Below, in pieces: positions 1 to 6,042 of a stretch of DNA of 8,356 nucleotides. The notes beneath the pieces are model-generated. The model was not told the origin of the DNA. It worked only from the letters and a program-made list of their open reading frames with translations, and made no database searches. How positions within the stretch are numbered: position 1 is the first letter of the stretch; each line of letters begins with the position of its first letter. Source of the stretch: an uncultured Polyangiaceae bacterium (GTDB lineage: Bacteria; Myxococcota_A; Polyangia; Polyangiales; Polyangiaceae); the NCBI GenBank assembly GCA_938004815.1, contig CALKVR010000749.1, positions 1-8,356 on the forward strand. The letters are read 5' to 3'. A program made the translations under genes and the position numbers.

Positions 1-256
1 ACGGCTCGAGCTCGAGGACGCGCACGTCGAGGCCGGCCGGGGCGAGCCGCCAGGCTGCCGAGAGGCCCGAGACGCCCGAGCCGACGACGACCACGTCACA
101 CCCCTCGGTCGGGCGCGAGCGGAGCCCGGCGCCCGGCGACGGACCGCGTAGCAAGTGACCGATCCCGTGCGATGCGCCCCGGGTCTCGCCGGGCAGCTTC
201 TTCGGAGACTCTCCCAGCTGCGCCAAGAGCCACCCCGACGCCGTGGCCTGGAGCAT
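1..256 (-). CDS. FAD-dependent oxidoreductase, amine-oxidase type (N-terminal 85 residues only)
   Basis: This partial gene is cut by the left edge of the window. Translation from the ATG at 256-254 gives 85 residues. After an N-terminal extension of about 53 residues comes a classic dinucleotide-binding start: strand DVVVV (54-58), GSGVSG (59-64, the GxGxxG loop), helix LSAAWRL, then a second strand ending in Glu82 (VRVLELE). This is the Rossmann signature of FAD enzymes such as flavin amine oxidases and related desaturases; the catalytic part lies outside the window. The extension contains GASHGIGHLLRG, which resembles what I recall from oxidoreductases found next to membrane SpeE genes, but that is memory, not a search. 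The start lies 14 bases after the stop of the aminopropyltransferase gene on the same strand, so the two are probably co-transcribed. The ribosome site is weak. The FAD fold is secure, while a polyamine or other amine substrate is inferred from context only. Confidence 0.82.
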   Translation of the reverse strand, partial: MLQATASGWLLAQLGESPKKLPGETRGASHGIGHLLRGPSPGAGLRSRPTEGCDVVVVGSGVSGLSAAWRLAPAGLDVRVLELEP

Positions 257-270
257 CGCTCGGCGCGTCG

Positions 271-1803
271 TCACCGAGACCACTCTCCCCACTCGGAGGT
301 GTAGAGGGCCACGAGCTTTTGATCGTTGAGGCGGTTGATCGGCGCCTCGACGCGATCGCGATCCTTGGCGAAGTGAAAGAGCTCGGGCAGCAGCGTGTCG
401 TCGAGGTAGCGCAGCCGCTCGGCGGGGACCTCGAGCTTCTTCGGCGCCTCGAGGCCAGGGCCCCCCGCGAGCACGAAGCCCCAGTCGCCGAAGCTCGGCA
501 CGTACGCATGGTAGGGCCGCGTCTTGAACCCGGCCTCCTCCATCGTCGCCACGATGCTCCAGAACGTCTTGCGCGCGTAGCCGGGGCTCGTGGCCTGCAC
601 GACGGCGACGCCGCGCACCGAGAGGTGCTCGCGGAGCATCAAGTAGAACGAGTCGGTGTAGAGCTTGCCGACCGCGTAGTTCGAGGGGTCGGGAAAGTCG
701 ACGATCGCGAGGTCGTAGGCGAGCTCCTTGGACTCGTCGAGCCAGCGGAACGCGTCGGTGTTGTGGATCGACACGCGCGAGTCGAGGAGGGCGTCGCCGT
801 TGAGCTCGCGCCCGAGGTGGTGCTTGCTGAAGAGGTCGGTCACGGCGCCGTCGAGATCGACGAGGTCGACCCGCTCGAGCTCCGGGTATCGAAGCAGCTC
901 GCGCACCGCCAGGCCGTCGCCGCCGCCGAGGACGAGCGCGCGCCGCGGCGGACTGCCTAGCGCGGCGATCGGTGGGTGCACGAGCGCCTCGTGGTACCGG
1001 TACTCGTCGTCGCTGGAAAACTGGAGGTTGCCGTTCAAGAACAAGCGCGTCGTGCGGGGAGAGCGGGTGATGACGACGCGCTGGTACGGGGACTGGCTGA
1101 CGTACACGATGGGGGCGCCGAAGAAGTGCTGCTCGGTCGCCTTGATCACGTCGCCCAGCCAGAGCCCGACGAAGGCCAGCGCCGTCAGGACGAGCAAGGC
1201 GCTGGCGCGGAGGCGAAAGGCCACCGGCCGTGGCAGCGGGAACAAGAGCGTCCCGATGAACGCGACCACCGCGTTCAGAGCGCCGAAGAGGAGGCTCGTC
1301 TGGTGGATGCCGAGCTTGGGGAGCAAGAGAGCCGGGAACAGGACGCTCCCGACGAGGGCCCCGACGTAGTCGAACGCGAGGACGCGGGCGACGAGATCCT
1401 TGAGGTCGAGCGAGAACTTCAGCAGCCGGAGCAGGATCGGGATCTCGAGGCCGACGAGCGTCCCGATGATGACGACGAACGCGTAGAGCGCGACCTTGAA
1501 CGCGCCGAACGACGTGTAGATCTTGAAGAGGAGCGGCGCGCTGAGGCCGCCGGCGAGGGCCACGCCGAGCTCGATCTCCACGAAGCGCACGAGGAGGTCG
1601 TCCTCCAAGTACTTCGATAACCAGGAGCCCACGCCCATCGCGAAGAGGTACAGGCCGATGATCAGGCTGAACTGCGCGACGCTGTCTCCGAGCACGTAGC
1701 TGGCGAGCGTCCCGCTGACGAGCTGGTAGACGAGCCCGCTCGCGGCGATGACGAAGACCGATACCAGGAGGGACGGGGAGACGAGCCGCTTGGGGACGGC
1801 CAT
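271..1803 (-). CDS. Membrane-fused spermidine synthase-like aminopropyltransferase
   Basis: The 510-residue protein has seven predicted TM helices (about 11-31, 42-62, 75-95, 103-126, 143-163, 168-190 and 199-217) and a cytoplasmic spermine/spermidine synthase domain (about 232-510). Visible SpeE motifs are YQRVVIT (240-246), the substrate-loop sequence LNGNLQFSSDDEYRYHE (256-272), the nucleotide-binding GGGDG (293-297), acidic LVDLD (314-318), NTDAF (348-352) and the catalytic-region VDFPDP (368-373), with Asp369 and Asp372 in the positions of the conserved acidic pair. Soluble SpeE transfers the aminopropyl group of decarboxylated SAM to putrescine. The TM-fused branch is poorly characterised, so the acceptor may differ. 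The frame stays open upstream to 1881, but the start at 1803 (MAVPKR) is chosen because the added 26 residues are unlike a signal and span a hairpin. It is divergent from the DUF4178 gene and upstream of the FAD oxidoreductase. I leave the gene symbol empty because activity as SpeE is not certain. Confidence 0.9.
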   Translation of the reverse strand: MAVPKRLVSPSLLVSVFVIAASGLVYQLVSGTLASYVLGDSVAQFSLIIGLYLFAMGVGSWLSKYLEDDLLVRFVEIELGVALAGGLSAPLLFKIYTSFGAFKVALYAFVVIIGTLVGLEIPILLRLLKFSLDLKDLVARVLAFDYVGALVGSVLFPALLLPKLGIHQTSLLFGALNAVVAFIGTLLFPLPRPVAFRLRASALLVLTALAFVGLWLGDVIKATEQHFFGAPIVYVSQSPYQRVVITRSPRTTRLFLNGNLQFSSDDEYRYHEALVHPPIAALGSPPRRALVLGGGDGLAVRELLRYPELERVDLVDLDGAVTDLFSKHHLGRELNGDALLDSRVSIHNTDAFRWLDESKELAYDLAIVDFPDPSNYAVGKLYTDSFYLMLREHLSVRGVAVVQATSPGYARKTFWSIVATMEEAGFKTRPYHAYVPSFGDWGFVLAGGPGLEAPKKLEVPAERLRYLDDTLLPELFHFAKDRDRVEAPINRLNDQKLVALYTSEWGEWSR

Positions 1804-1913
1804 GGGCCGCTTGTAGCACCCCCCTCGCGCAGCGAGGGGGCCTGGACGCAGGAATCTACAGGGACCGAGGGTGCCCTGCACTCCTGCCCCCCCAACTCCA
1901 ACAGACTGCTAGC
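1804..1913. promoter_or_regulatory. Divergent intergenic region, probable back-to-back promoters
   Basis: These 110 bases separate the starts of the divergent aminopropyltransferase and DUF4178 genes, so both promoters should lie here or inside the opposite gene. No convincing -35/-10 pair is visible on either strand. The region holds a perfect GC-rich hairpin (1820-1840) and a looser nested pair of inverted repeats (arms 1848-1853/1882-1887 and 1859-1863/1874-1878). Neither gene has a strong Shine-Dalgarno sequence. The regulatory role is inferred from the divergent layout. Confidence 0.5.
1820..1840. repeat. Perfect 9-bp inverted repeat with 3-base loop in the aminopropyltransferase leader
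   Basis: The arms CCCCCTCGC (1820-1828) and GCGAGGGGG (1832-1840) are perfectly complementary around the loop GCA. On the minus strand the structure ends 16 bases before the ATG of the aminopropyltransferase. It has no T-run on either side, so it is not a standard intrinsic terminator. In the mRNA it could form a stable leader hairpin near the ribosome site; alternatively it could be a protein-binding site. The pairing is seen directly and the function is unknown. Confidence 0.6.
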
Positions 1914-3413
1914 ATGACCCCGCCAATGTCCCAGGGCTCTCCCCTCGACCGTCAGGCGCCGTGCCCCAACTGCGGCGCGCCGATGACGTTCAAGTTCGCC
2001 GGGGCGAAGGCGCAGGTCTGCAAGTTCTGCAAGTACCTGGTCGCCCGCACCGATCGCGGTTTGGCAAAGGTGGGGCAGGTCGCCGACCTGGTCGAGATCC
2101 CGTCGCCCCTCGCGCTCGGTACGACCGGGTACTGGGACCGCAAACGGTTCGAGGTCGAGGGGCGCGTCCAGCTCGATCGGGTCGGGGCGTCGTCTGCGCC
2201 GTGGCAAGAGTTCGCGCTCGTGCTCCAGGACACCGGCGAGACATACTGGATCGCCTACGCTCAGGGTCGCTGGTACTGGACGCGCGAGGTCGAGCCGACC
2301 CCCGAGCTGCCGCCGCTCGGCCGGCTGCGGCCGGGCGTACAGATGCAGCTACCGGCAGCGGGGCCGGTCGTGATCGCCGAGGTCGGCCGCCGCAAGGCGG
2401 TCTCGGCCGAGGGCGAGCTCCCGTTCGTCGCCGCGCCCGGCGTCGTCACCCCTTACGCCGACTTCAGCGGTCCGAACGGCCTCTTCGGTACGATCGACTA
2501 CGGCGACGGGCAGAGCATCCCGCCCAAGCTGTTCGTCGGCCGCCAGTTCGATCCCACGACGTTCAAGCTCGACTCGGGGCAGCCGCTCGAGGTCTCGCAG
2601 GCGCAGGTCGAGGCCTGCGCGTGCCCGAACTGCGGCGGTTCGCTCCCGCTCGTCTCTCCCGGCACCTCCGAGCGGATCGTCTGCAAGTACTGCGGCACGA
2701 TCAGCGACATCAAGCAGGGGGGCGCCGCGCTCGAGGCGCTCGGCCAGGCCCCGCGCCCGCCGGTGAACCCGTACATCCCGCTCGGCGCCGAGGGCATGCT
2801 GCGCGGCAACCGCGTCATCTGCATCGGCTTCGTCGTCCGCGGCACCACCGTCGACGGCGAGCGCTACCGCTGGCGCGAGTACCTGCTCTATGCGGGCCCG
2901 AGCGTCGGGTACGCGTGGCTGATGGAAGAGGACCTGAAGTGGCAGTTCGTCACGCCGCTCTCCCCGGGCGAGGTGAACGCGGCCGGGATGGAAGCGCACT
3001 ACAAGGGCAGCCGCTATGCCTACAAGCAGAGCGTCTCGGCGCAGGTCGAGTACGTAGTCGGCGAGTTCTACTGGAAGGTCCAGATCGGCGAGACGGTGCA
3101 GGCCACCGAGTACGCGGGCCCCGGCGGCAACGTCAGCGTCGAGCGCGACCAGAACGAGGTGAACACGTCGTTCTGTGCGCCCATCTCGGGGCAAGAGATC
3201 GCGCAGGCGTTCCGCATCGCGCCCCCGCCCAGCGCGCCCATGTTCTCGTCGGTCACGGGCGACGGCACCGGCGGGAGCGGCAAGGGCTGCAGCCCCACGC
3301 TCATCTGGGTCGTCATCGTCATCGTCATCATCCTCTTCGTGATTCTCTCGGATTGCGACGGCGGCACGGGCGGCGGCGGCGTGTACGTGGGCCCCGGCTT
3401 CAGCGGCAAATAG
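1914..3413 (+). CDS. Tandem zinc-ribbon/DUF4178 protein with C-terminal membrane anchor
   Basis: The 499-residue protein consists of two copies of one module. Copy 1 has a zinc ribbon with Cys17/Cys20 (CPNC) and Cys36/Cys39 (CKFC), then a DUF4178-like region at about 55-225. Copy 2 has a ribbon with Cys237/Cys240 (CPNC) and Cys257/Cys260 (CKYC), then a better-preserved DUF4178 domain at about 280-435, including the family-like stretches W-R-E-Y-L-L-Y (320-326) and VEYVVGEFYWKV (378-389). A single hydrophobic helix follows (about 462-479), then a short Gly-rich tail (482-499). The layout predicts a cytoplasmic protein anchored at its C-terminus. The molecular role of DUF4178 is unknown; genes of this family recur beside membrane SpeE, DUF350 and SAM-decarboxylase genes, consistent with the divergent aminopropyltransferase here. 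The start is uncertain: an in-frame ATG at 1926 (MSQGSP) is equally plausible, and neither has a clear ribosome site. Confidence 0.87.
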   Translation: MTPPMSQGSPLDRQAPCPNCGAPMTFKFAGAKAQVCKFCKYLVARTDRGLAKVGQVADLVEIPSPLALGTTGYWDRKRFEVEGRVQLDRVGASSAPWQEFALVLQDTGETYWIAYAQGRWYWTREVEPTPELPPLGRLRPGVQMQLPAAGPVVIAEVGRRKAVSAEGELPFVAAPGVVTPYADFSGPNGLFGTIDYGDGQSIPPKLFVGRQFDPTTFKLDSGQPLEVSQAQVEACACPNCGGSLPLVSPGTSERIVCKYCGTISDIKQGGAALEALGQAPRPPVNPYIPLGAEGMLRGNRVICIGFVVRGTTVDGERYRWREYLLYAGPSVGYAWLMEEDLKWQFVTPLSPGEVNAAGMEAHYKGSRYAYKQSVSAQVEYVVGEFYWKVQIGETVQATEYAGPGGNVSVERDQNEVNTSFCAPISGQEIAQAFRIAPPPSAPMFSSVTGDGTGGSGKGCSPTLIWVVIVIVIILFVILSDCDGGTGGGGVYVGPGFSGK

Positions 3414-3468
3414 CCACAGCGACGGCGCGAATTTGGCCCGCGCGACCGCCCCGGGTCAGTTTCGGGCC

Positions 3469-4587
3469 ATGCGCTCATCCTGGGCCACGCTGGCGGTCTT
3501 CGCCGCGCTCGCGTTCGCAGGGCCTTCTGCGTCCGCGAGGCCCGCGAACAAGGCGCGGTCGGCGTCTCGCGACGTCGACCTGTCGTCGATCGAGATCGAG
3601 GGCAACCGCGCGACTGCCCCGCGGCGAGAGTCCGGCGAGCGGGTCACGCTCACCATCGACCCGTACCTCCAACGCGCCGCGTACCGGGCGCTCGTGAAGT
3701 CCAAGGCGCCTAGCGGAGCCCTGATCATGAGCGACGTGCGCACCGGTCGCGTGCTCGCGTGGGTCGCGATCGGCAAAGAGGGCGATCTGGTGCGCAAGGC
3801 GAAGTACCCCGGGGCGAGCCTCTTCAAGATCGTCACCTCGGCGGCGCTCATCGACGAGGGTTCGGTGAAGGCGACCGACGTGATCTGCTTCCAAGGAGGC
3901 GAGAGCCGCCTGCGCGAAGAAGACCTGAAGCCCGGGTGTCACGCGGGCGACAGCCACGTGCGGTTCGACAAGGCGCTCGGCAAGAGCATCAACGCCGTCT
4001 TCGGAAAGCTCGCGCTCTCCCACCTCGATCAAGCGAAGCTCGACACGATGGCGCGCGCGTTCGGGATCGGCAAGCCGCCGCCTCTCGACCTCCCGAGCGA
4101 CGCTACGATGACGCGCGTCCCGAAGGACCGCCTGGGGCTGGCCCGCGCCGCCGCCGGCTTCGGGAAGTCCAAGATGTCGCCGCTCGCCGCCCTCGACGTC
4201 ATGCAGACGATCGCCAACAAGGGCGAGCGCATCCGTCTTCGCGTCGCCGGTGACCAAGCGAGCGTCACCCGCAGCTCGCTCGGCCACGTCATCGACGAGG
4301 AGGCTGCCACGCGCCTCGTTCGGATGCTCGAGGTCACGACCCGTACCGGGACGAGCGCGAAGGCGTTCGAGCCGCGCGAGGGCAAGCCGGACGTATCCGT
4401 CGCGGGAAAGACGGGCACGCTCGCCTACGAGAAGCCGAAGCGCCTCGTGTCCTGGTTCGCGGGCTTCGCGCCGTCACGCGACCCCGAGGTCGCGATCGCG
4501 GTGCTCCTCGCCAACGACGAGAAGTGGTGGAAGAAGGCCAACGAGATCGCCCGCGAGGTGCTCGACGCGCACTTCGAACGCAAGTAG
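3469..4587 (+). CDS. Small exported penicillin-binding transpeptidase
   Basis: The 372-residue protein starts with a Sec signal peptide (about 1-23, cleavage predicted after ASA). A short linker and a penicillin-binding transpeptidase domain (about 58-368) follow. All three active-site motifs are present: SLFK (Ser117, Lys120; SxxK), SIN (173-175; SxN) and KTG (314-316, in AGKTGT). The sequence LTIDPYLQ (61-68) is typical of the start of this domain in PBPs. Cys140 and Cys157 lie where PBP2/PBP3-type enzymes often carry a Cys pair in the insert before SxN. It should cross-link peptidoglycan stem peptides in the periplasm. It has no glycosyltransferase domain, no pedestal/dimerisation domain and no retained TM anchor, so it is nearly the bare catalytic domain. 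A TTG at 3433 would extend it by 12 residues, but the ATG at 3469 places the signal peptide correctly. It follows the DUF4178 gene by 55 bases on the same strand, so co-transcription is possible. Confidence 0.9.
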   Translation: MRSSWATLAVFAALAFAGPSASARPANKARSASRDVDLSSIEIEGNRATAPRRESGERVTLTIDPYLQRAAYRALVKSKAPSGALIMSDVRTGRVLAWVAIGKEGDLVRKAKYPGASLFKIVTSAALIDEGSVKATDVICFQGGESRLREEDLKPGCHAGDSHVRFDKALGKSINAVFGKLALSHLDQAKLDTMARAFGIGKPPPLDLPSDATMTRVPKDRLGLARAAAGFGKSKMSPLAALDVMQTIANKGERIRLRVAGDQASVTRSSLGHVIDEEAATRLVRMLEVTTRTGTSAKAFEPREGKPDVSVAGKTGTLAYEKPKRLVSWFAGFAPSRDPEVAIAVLLANDEKWWKKANEIAREVLDAHFERK

Positions 4588-4686
4588 GTGGCTGGTGCTT
4601 TTCGCCGATAGCTTCCTGTACGTGAGCACGCACCGCAGGCCGCAACGCCGGCAGCGCGACGGGATCGTCCGAAAGACGCCGGCTTT
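4588..4686. other. Convergent intergenic gap
   Basis: This 99-base space lies between the ends of the plus-strand transpeptidase gene and the minus-strand DUF1552 gene. A terminator is expected for both transcripts. The only candidate seen is a weak 5-bp hairpin, GAAAG/CTTTC with a 7-base loop (4671-4687), which overlaps the DUF1552 stop codon and has no T-run. I see no ORF or RNA gene in it. Confidence 0.4.
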
Positions 4687-6042
4687 CTAGCCCCAGAGCT
4701 CGGTGAGGGGGCGGTTGCAGTACGCCGGGTCGCCGAACTGCGTGGCTGCGACCCCCATTACGTTCAAGATCGCGACGAGCAGGTTGTTGTGCGAGACGTC
4801 GCCCTCGGGCAGGTAGCTGATGTTCCGGCCCATCGGCAGCACCCCGGCGCCGCCGGCCAGGATGAACGGCGCGTCCATGTGCGAGTGGCTGTTGCCGCGT
4901 GAAATCTCGCTGCCGAGGACGACGAGGGTGTTGTCGAGCATCGTGCCCTCGCCCTCGGGCACGGCGTCGAGCTTGCCGAGCAAGTAGGCGAGCTCGGCCG
5001 CGTACCACTCCTTGATGACGCGGAGCTTGCCCCAGGCGTCGACGTCGGAGTCCGGCTGGTGGCCGAGGATGTGCTCGTCGTCGACGATCGGCGAGCCGTT
5101 GTAGGTGAGGAACGGGTAGGGCCGGTTGTTGGTCGACGCCGACCACTGGAGCGTCGCGACGCGCGTGATGTCGCACGCGAACGCCATGCTCAAGAGATCC
5201 ATCTGCAGCCGGCCGATGGCGGGGTAGTTCGCGGGCTGCCCGAGCTCGACGGGGCTGCCGACCATGGGCAGCTGGCACGAGCCGCCGATGACGGCGCCGG
5301 GGTTGTCGAGCTGCTGCTCGAGCTTGCGTATCGCGTCGGCGTGGACGTCGATCTTCACCTTGTCGTCGGCGGAGAGGCGCGGCCCGAGGGCGCCGAGCTG
5401 ACCCTCCACCGCGTCGAGGACCGAGTGCCTGCGGGCGCGCAGCTCGGCGAGGCCGACGGGGTCGGCGCCGAGCTGCGAAAACACCGTCTCGTACATGTTC
5501 CAGGGGCTGTCTTCGTTCGACACCGGCAGGTCGGAGCCCTCGTAGCTCATGACGGTGCGCACCTCTTTGCCGCCATAGTTGAGCGTCTGGACGCCGAAGT
5601 GGAGCGAGCGGCGCATCGTCGTCAGCCCCACGGTATTGGCAACGGCCTGGTCGACCGAGATGCCGCTCGCCCAGCCGGACGTGAGCGTCCCGCAGCCGCC
5701 TACCTGCGACCCGTCGTTGAGGGGCTGGCCCGTGAGCCACGCCATGCCCTGCTGGTGGGGCTCGCCGGGGCCGGTGTTGTGGACGTTCATGTCAAGGCCC
5801 CGCACGAGCAAGAGCTTCTGCTTGAACGGCTCGAGCGCCTGGATCATCGACCCCGCGAAATCCATCGCCGCCGGCAGCTCCCAGCCGCCGTTCGGCGTGT
5901 AGATGATGAGCAGGCGCTTGGGGAACTCGACGGCGCCGGCCTGGCGGCTCTCGAGGAACGGCAAGCCCAGGAGGACGCCGCCAGCGCCGCGGAGCAACGT
6001 GCGACGCGCGAGCGATCGAGGGCGGGCAATCAGGCGGCTCAC
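4687..6042 (-). CDS. Tat-exported DUF1552 (HXXSHH family) protein
   Basis: The 451-residue protein starts with a twin-arginine signal: Arg13-Arg14 in LARRTLLRGAGG, a hydrophobic stretch GVLLGLPFL, and likely cleavage near AGA-VEF (about 37). The mature part begins with RLLIIYTPNGGW (43-54), typical of DUF1552. Other family-like stretches are MDLLSMAFACDITRVATLQW (281-300), GTMLDNTLVVLGSEISRGN (366-384), SHSHMD (385-390) and APFILAGGAG (391-400). The family is named for HXXSHH; the equivalent site here reads HILGHQ (324-329). The function is unknown. The GTG start is supported by a strong ribosome site and by a four-base GTGA overlap with the upstream DUF1592-type gene, implying translational coupling and a shared exported function. 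The frame is open much further upstream, but that stretch lies inside the neighbouring gene in another frame and is rejected. The end of the protein (NRPLTELWG) is intact. Confidence 0.9.
   Translation of the reverse strand: MSRLIARPRSLARRTLLRGAGGVLLGLPFLESRQAGAVEFPKRLLIIYTPNGGWELPAAMDFAGSMIQALEPFKQKLLLVRGLDMNVHNTGPGEPHQQGMAWLTGQPLNDGSQVGGCGTLTSGWASGISVDQAVANTVGLTTMRRSLHFGVQTLNYGGKEVRTVMSYEGSDLPVSNEDSPWNMYETVFSQLGADPVGLAELRARRHSVLDAVEGQLGALGPRLSADDKVKIDVHADAIRKLEQQLDNPGAVIGGSCQLPMVGSPVELGQPANYPAIGRLQMDLLSMAFACDITRVATLQWSASTNNRPYPFLTYNGSPIVDDEHILGHQPDSDVDAWGKLRVIKEWYAAELAYLLGKLDAVPEGEGTMLDNTLVVLGSEISRGNSHSHMDAPFILAGGAGVLPMGRNISYLPEGDVSHNNLLVAILNVMGVAATQFGDPAYCNRPLTELWG

Noticed and set aside
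1804..1881. Twenty-six-residue N-terminal extension of the aminopropyltransferase
   Set aside because: It would be translated through the perfect hairpin and adds a Cys/Gly/Pro-rich segment unlike a signal. The ATG at 1803 leads directly into TM1.
3433..3468. Alternative TTG start of the transpeptidase
   Set aside because: It would place 12 residues before a typical Sec signal, and no ribosome site precedes it.
1961..3697. Long open frame on the plus strand (578 codons) overlapping the DUF4178 gene
   Set aside because: The product is Arg/Ala/Pro-rich with no domain-like pattern and is a frame-shifted shadow of the DUF4178 gene and the start of the PBP gene, caused by the scarcity of stop codons in GC-rich DNA.
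4671..4687. GAAAG/CTTTC hairpin as a bidirectional terminator
   Set aside because: The stem is only 5 bp, the loop is 7 bases, there is no T-run, and it overlaps the DUF1552 stop codon; too weak to call.
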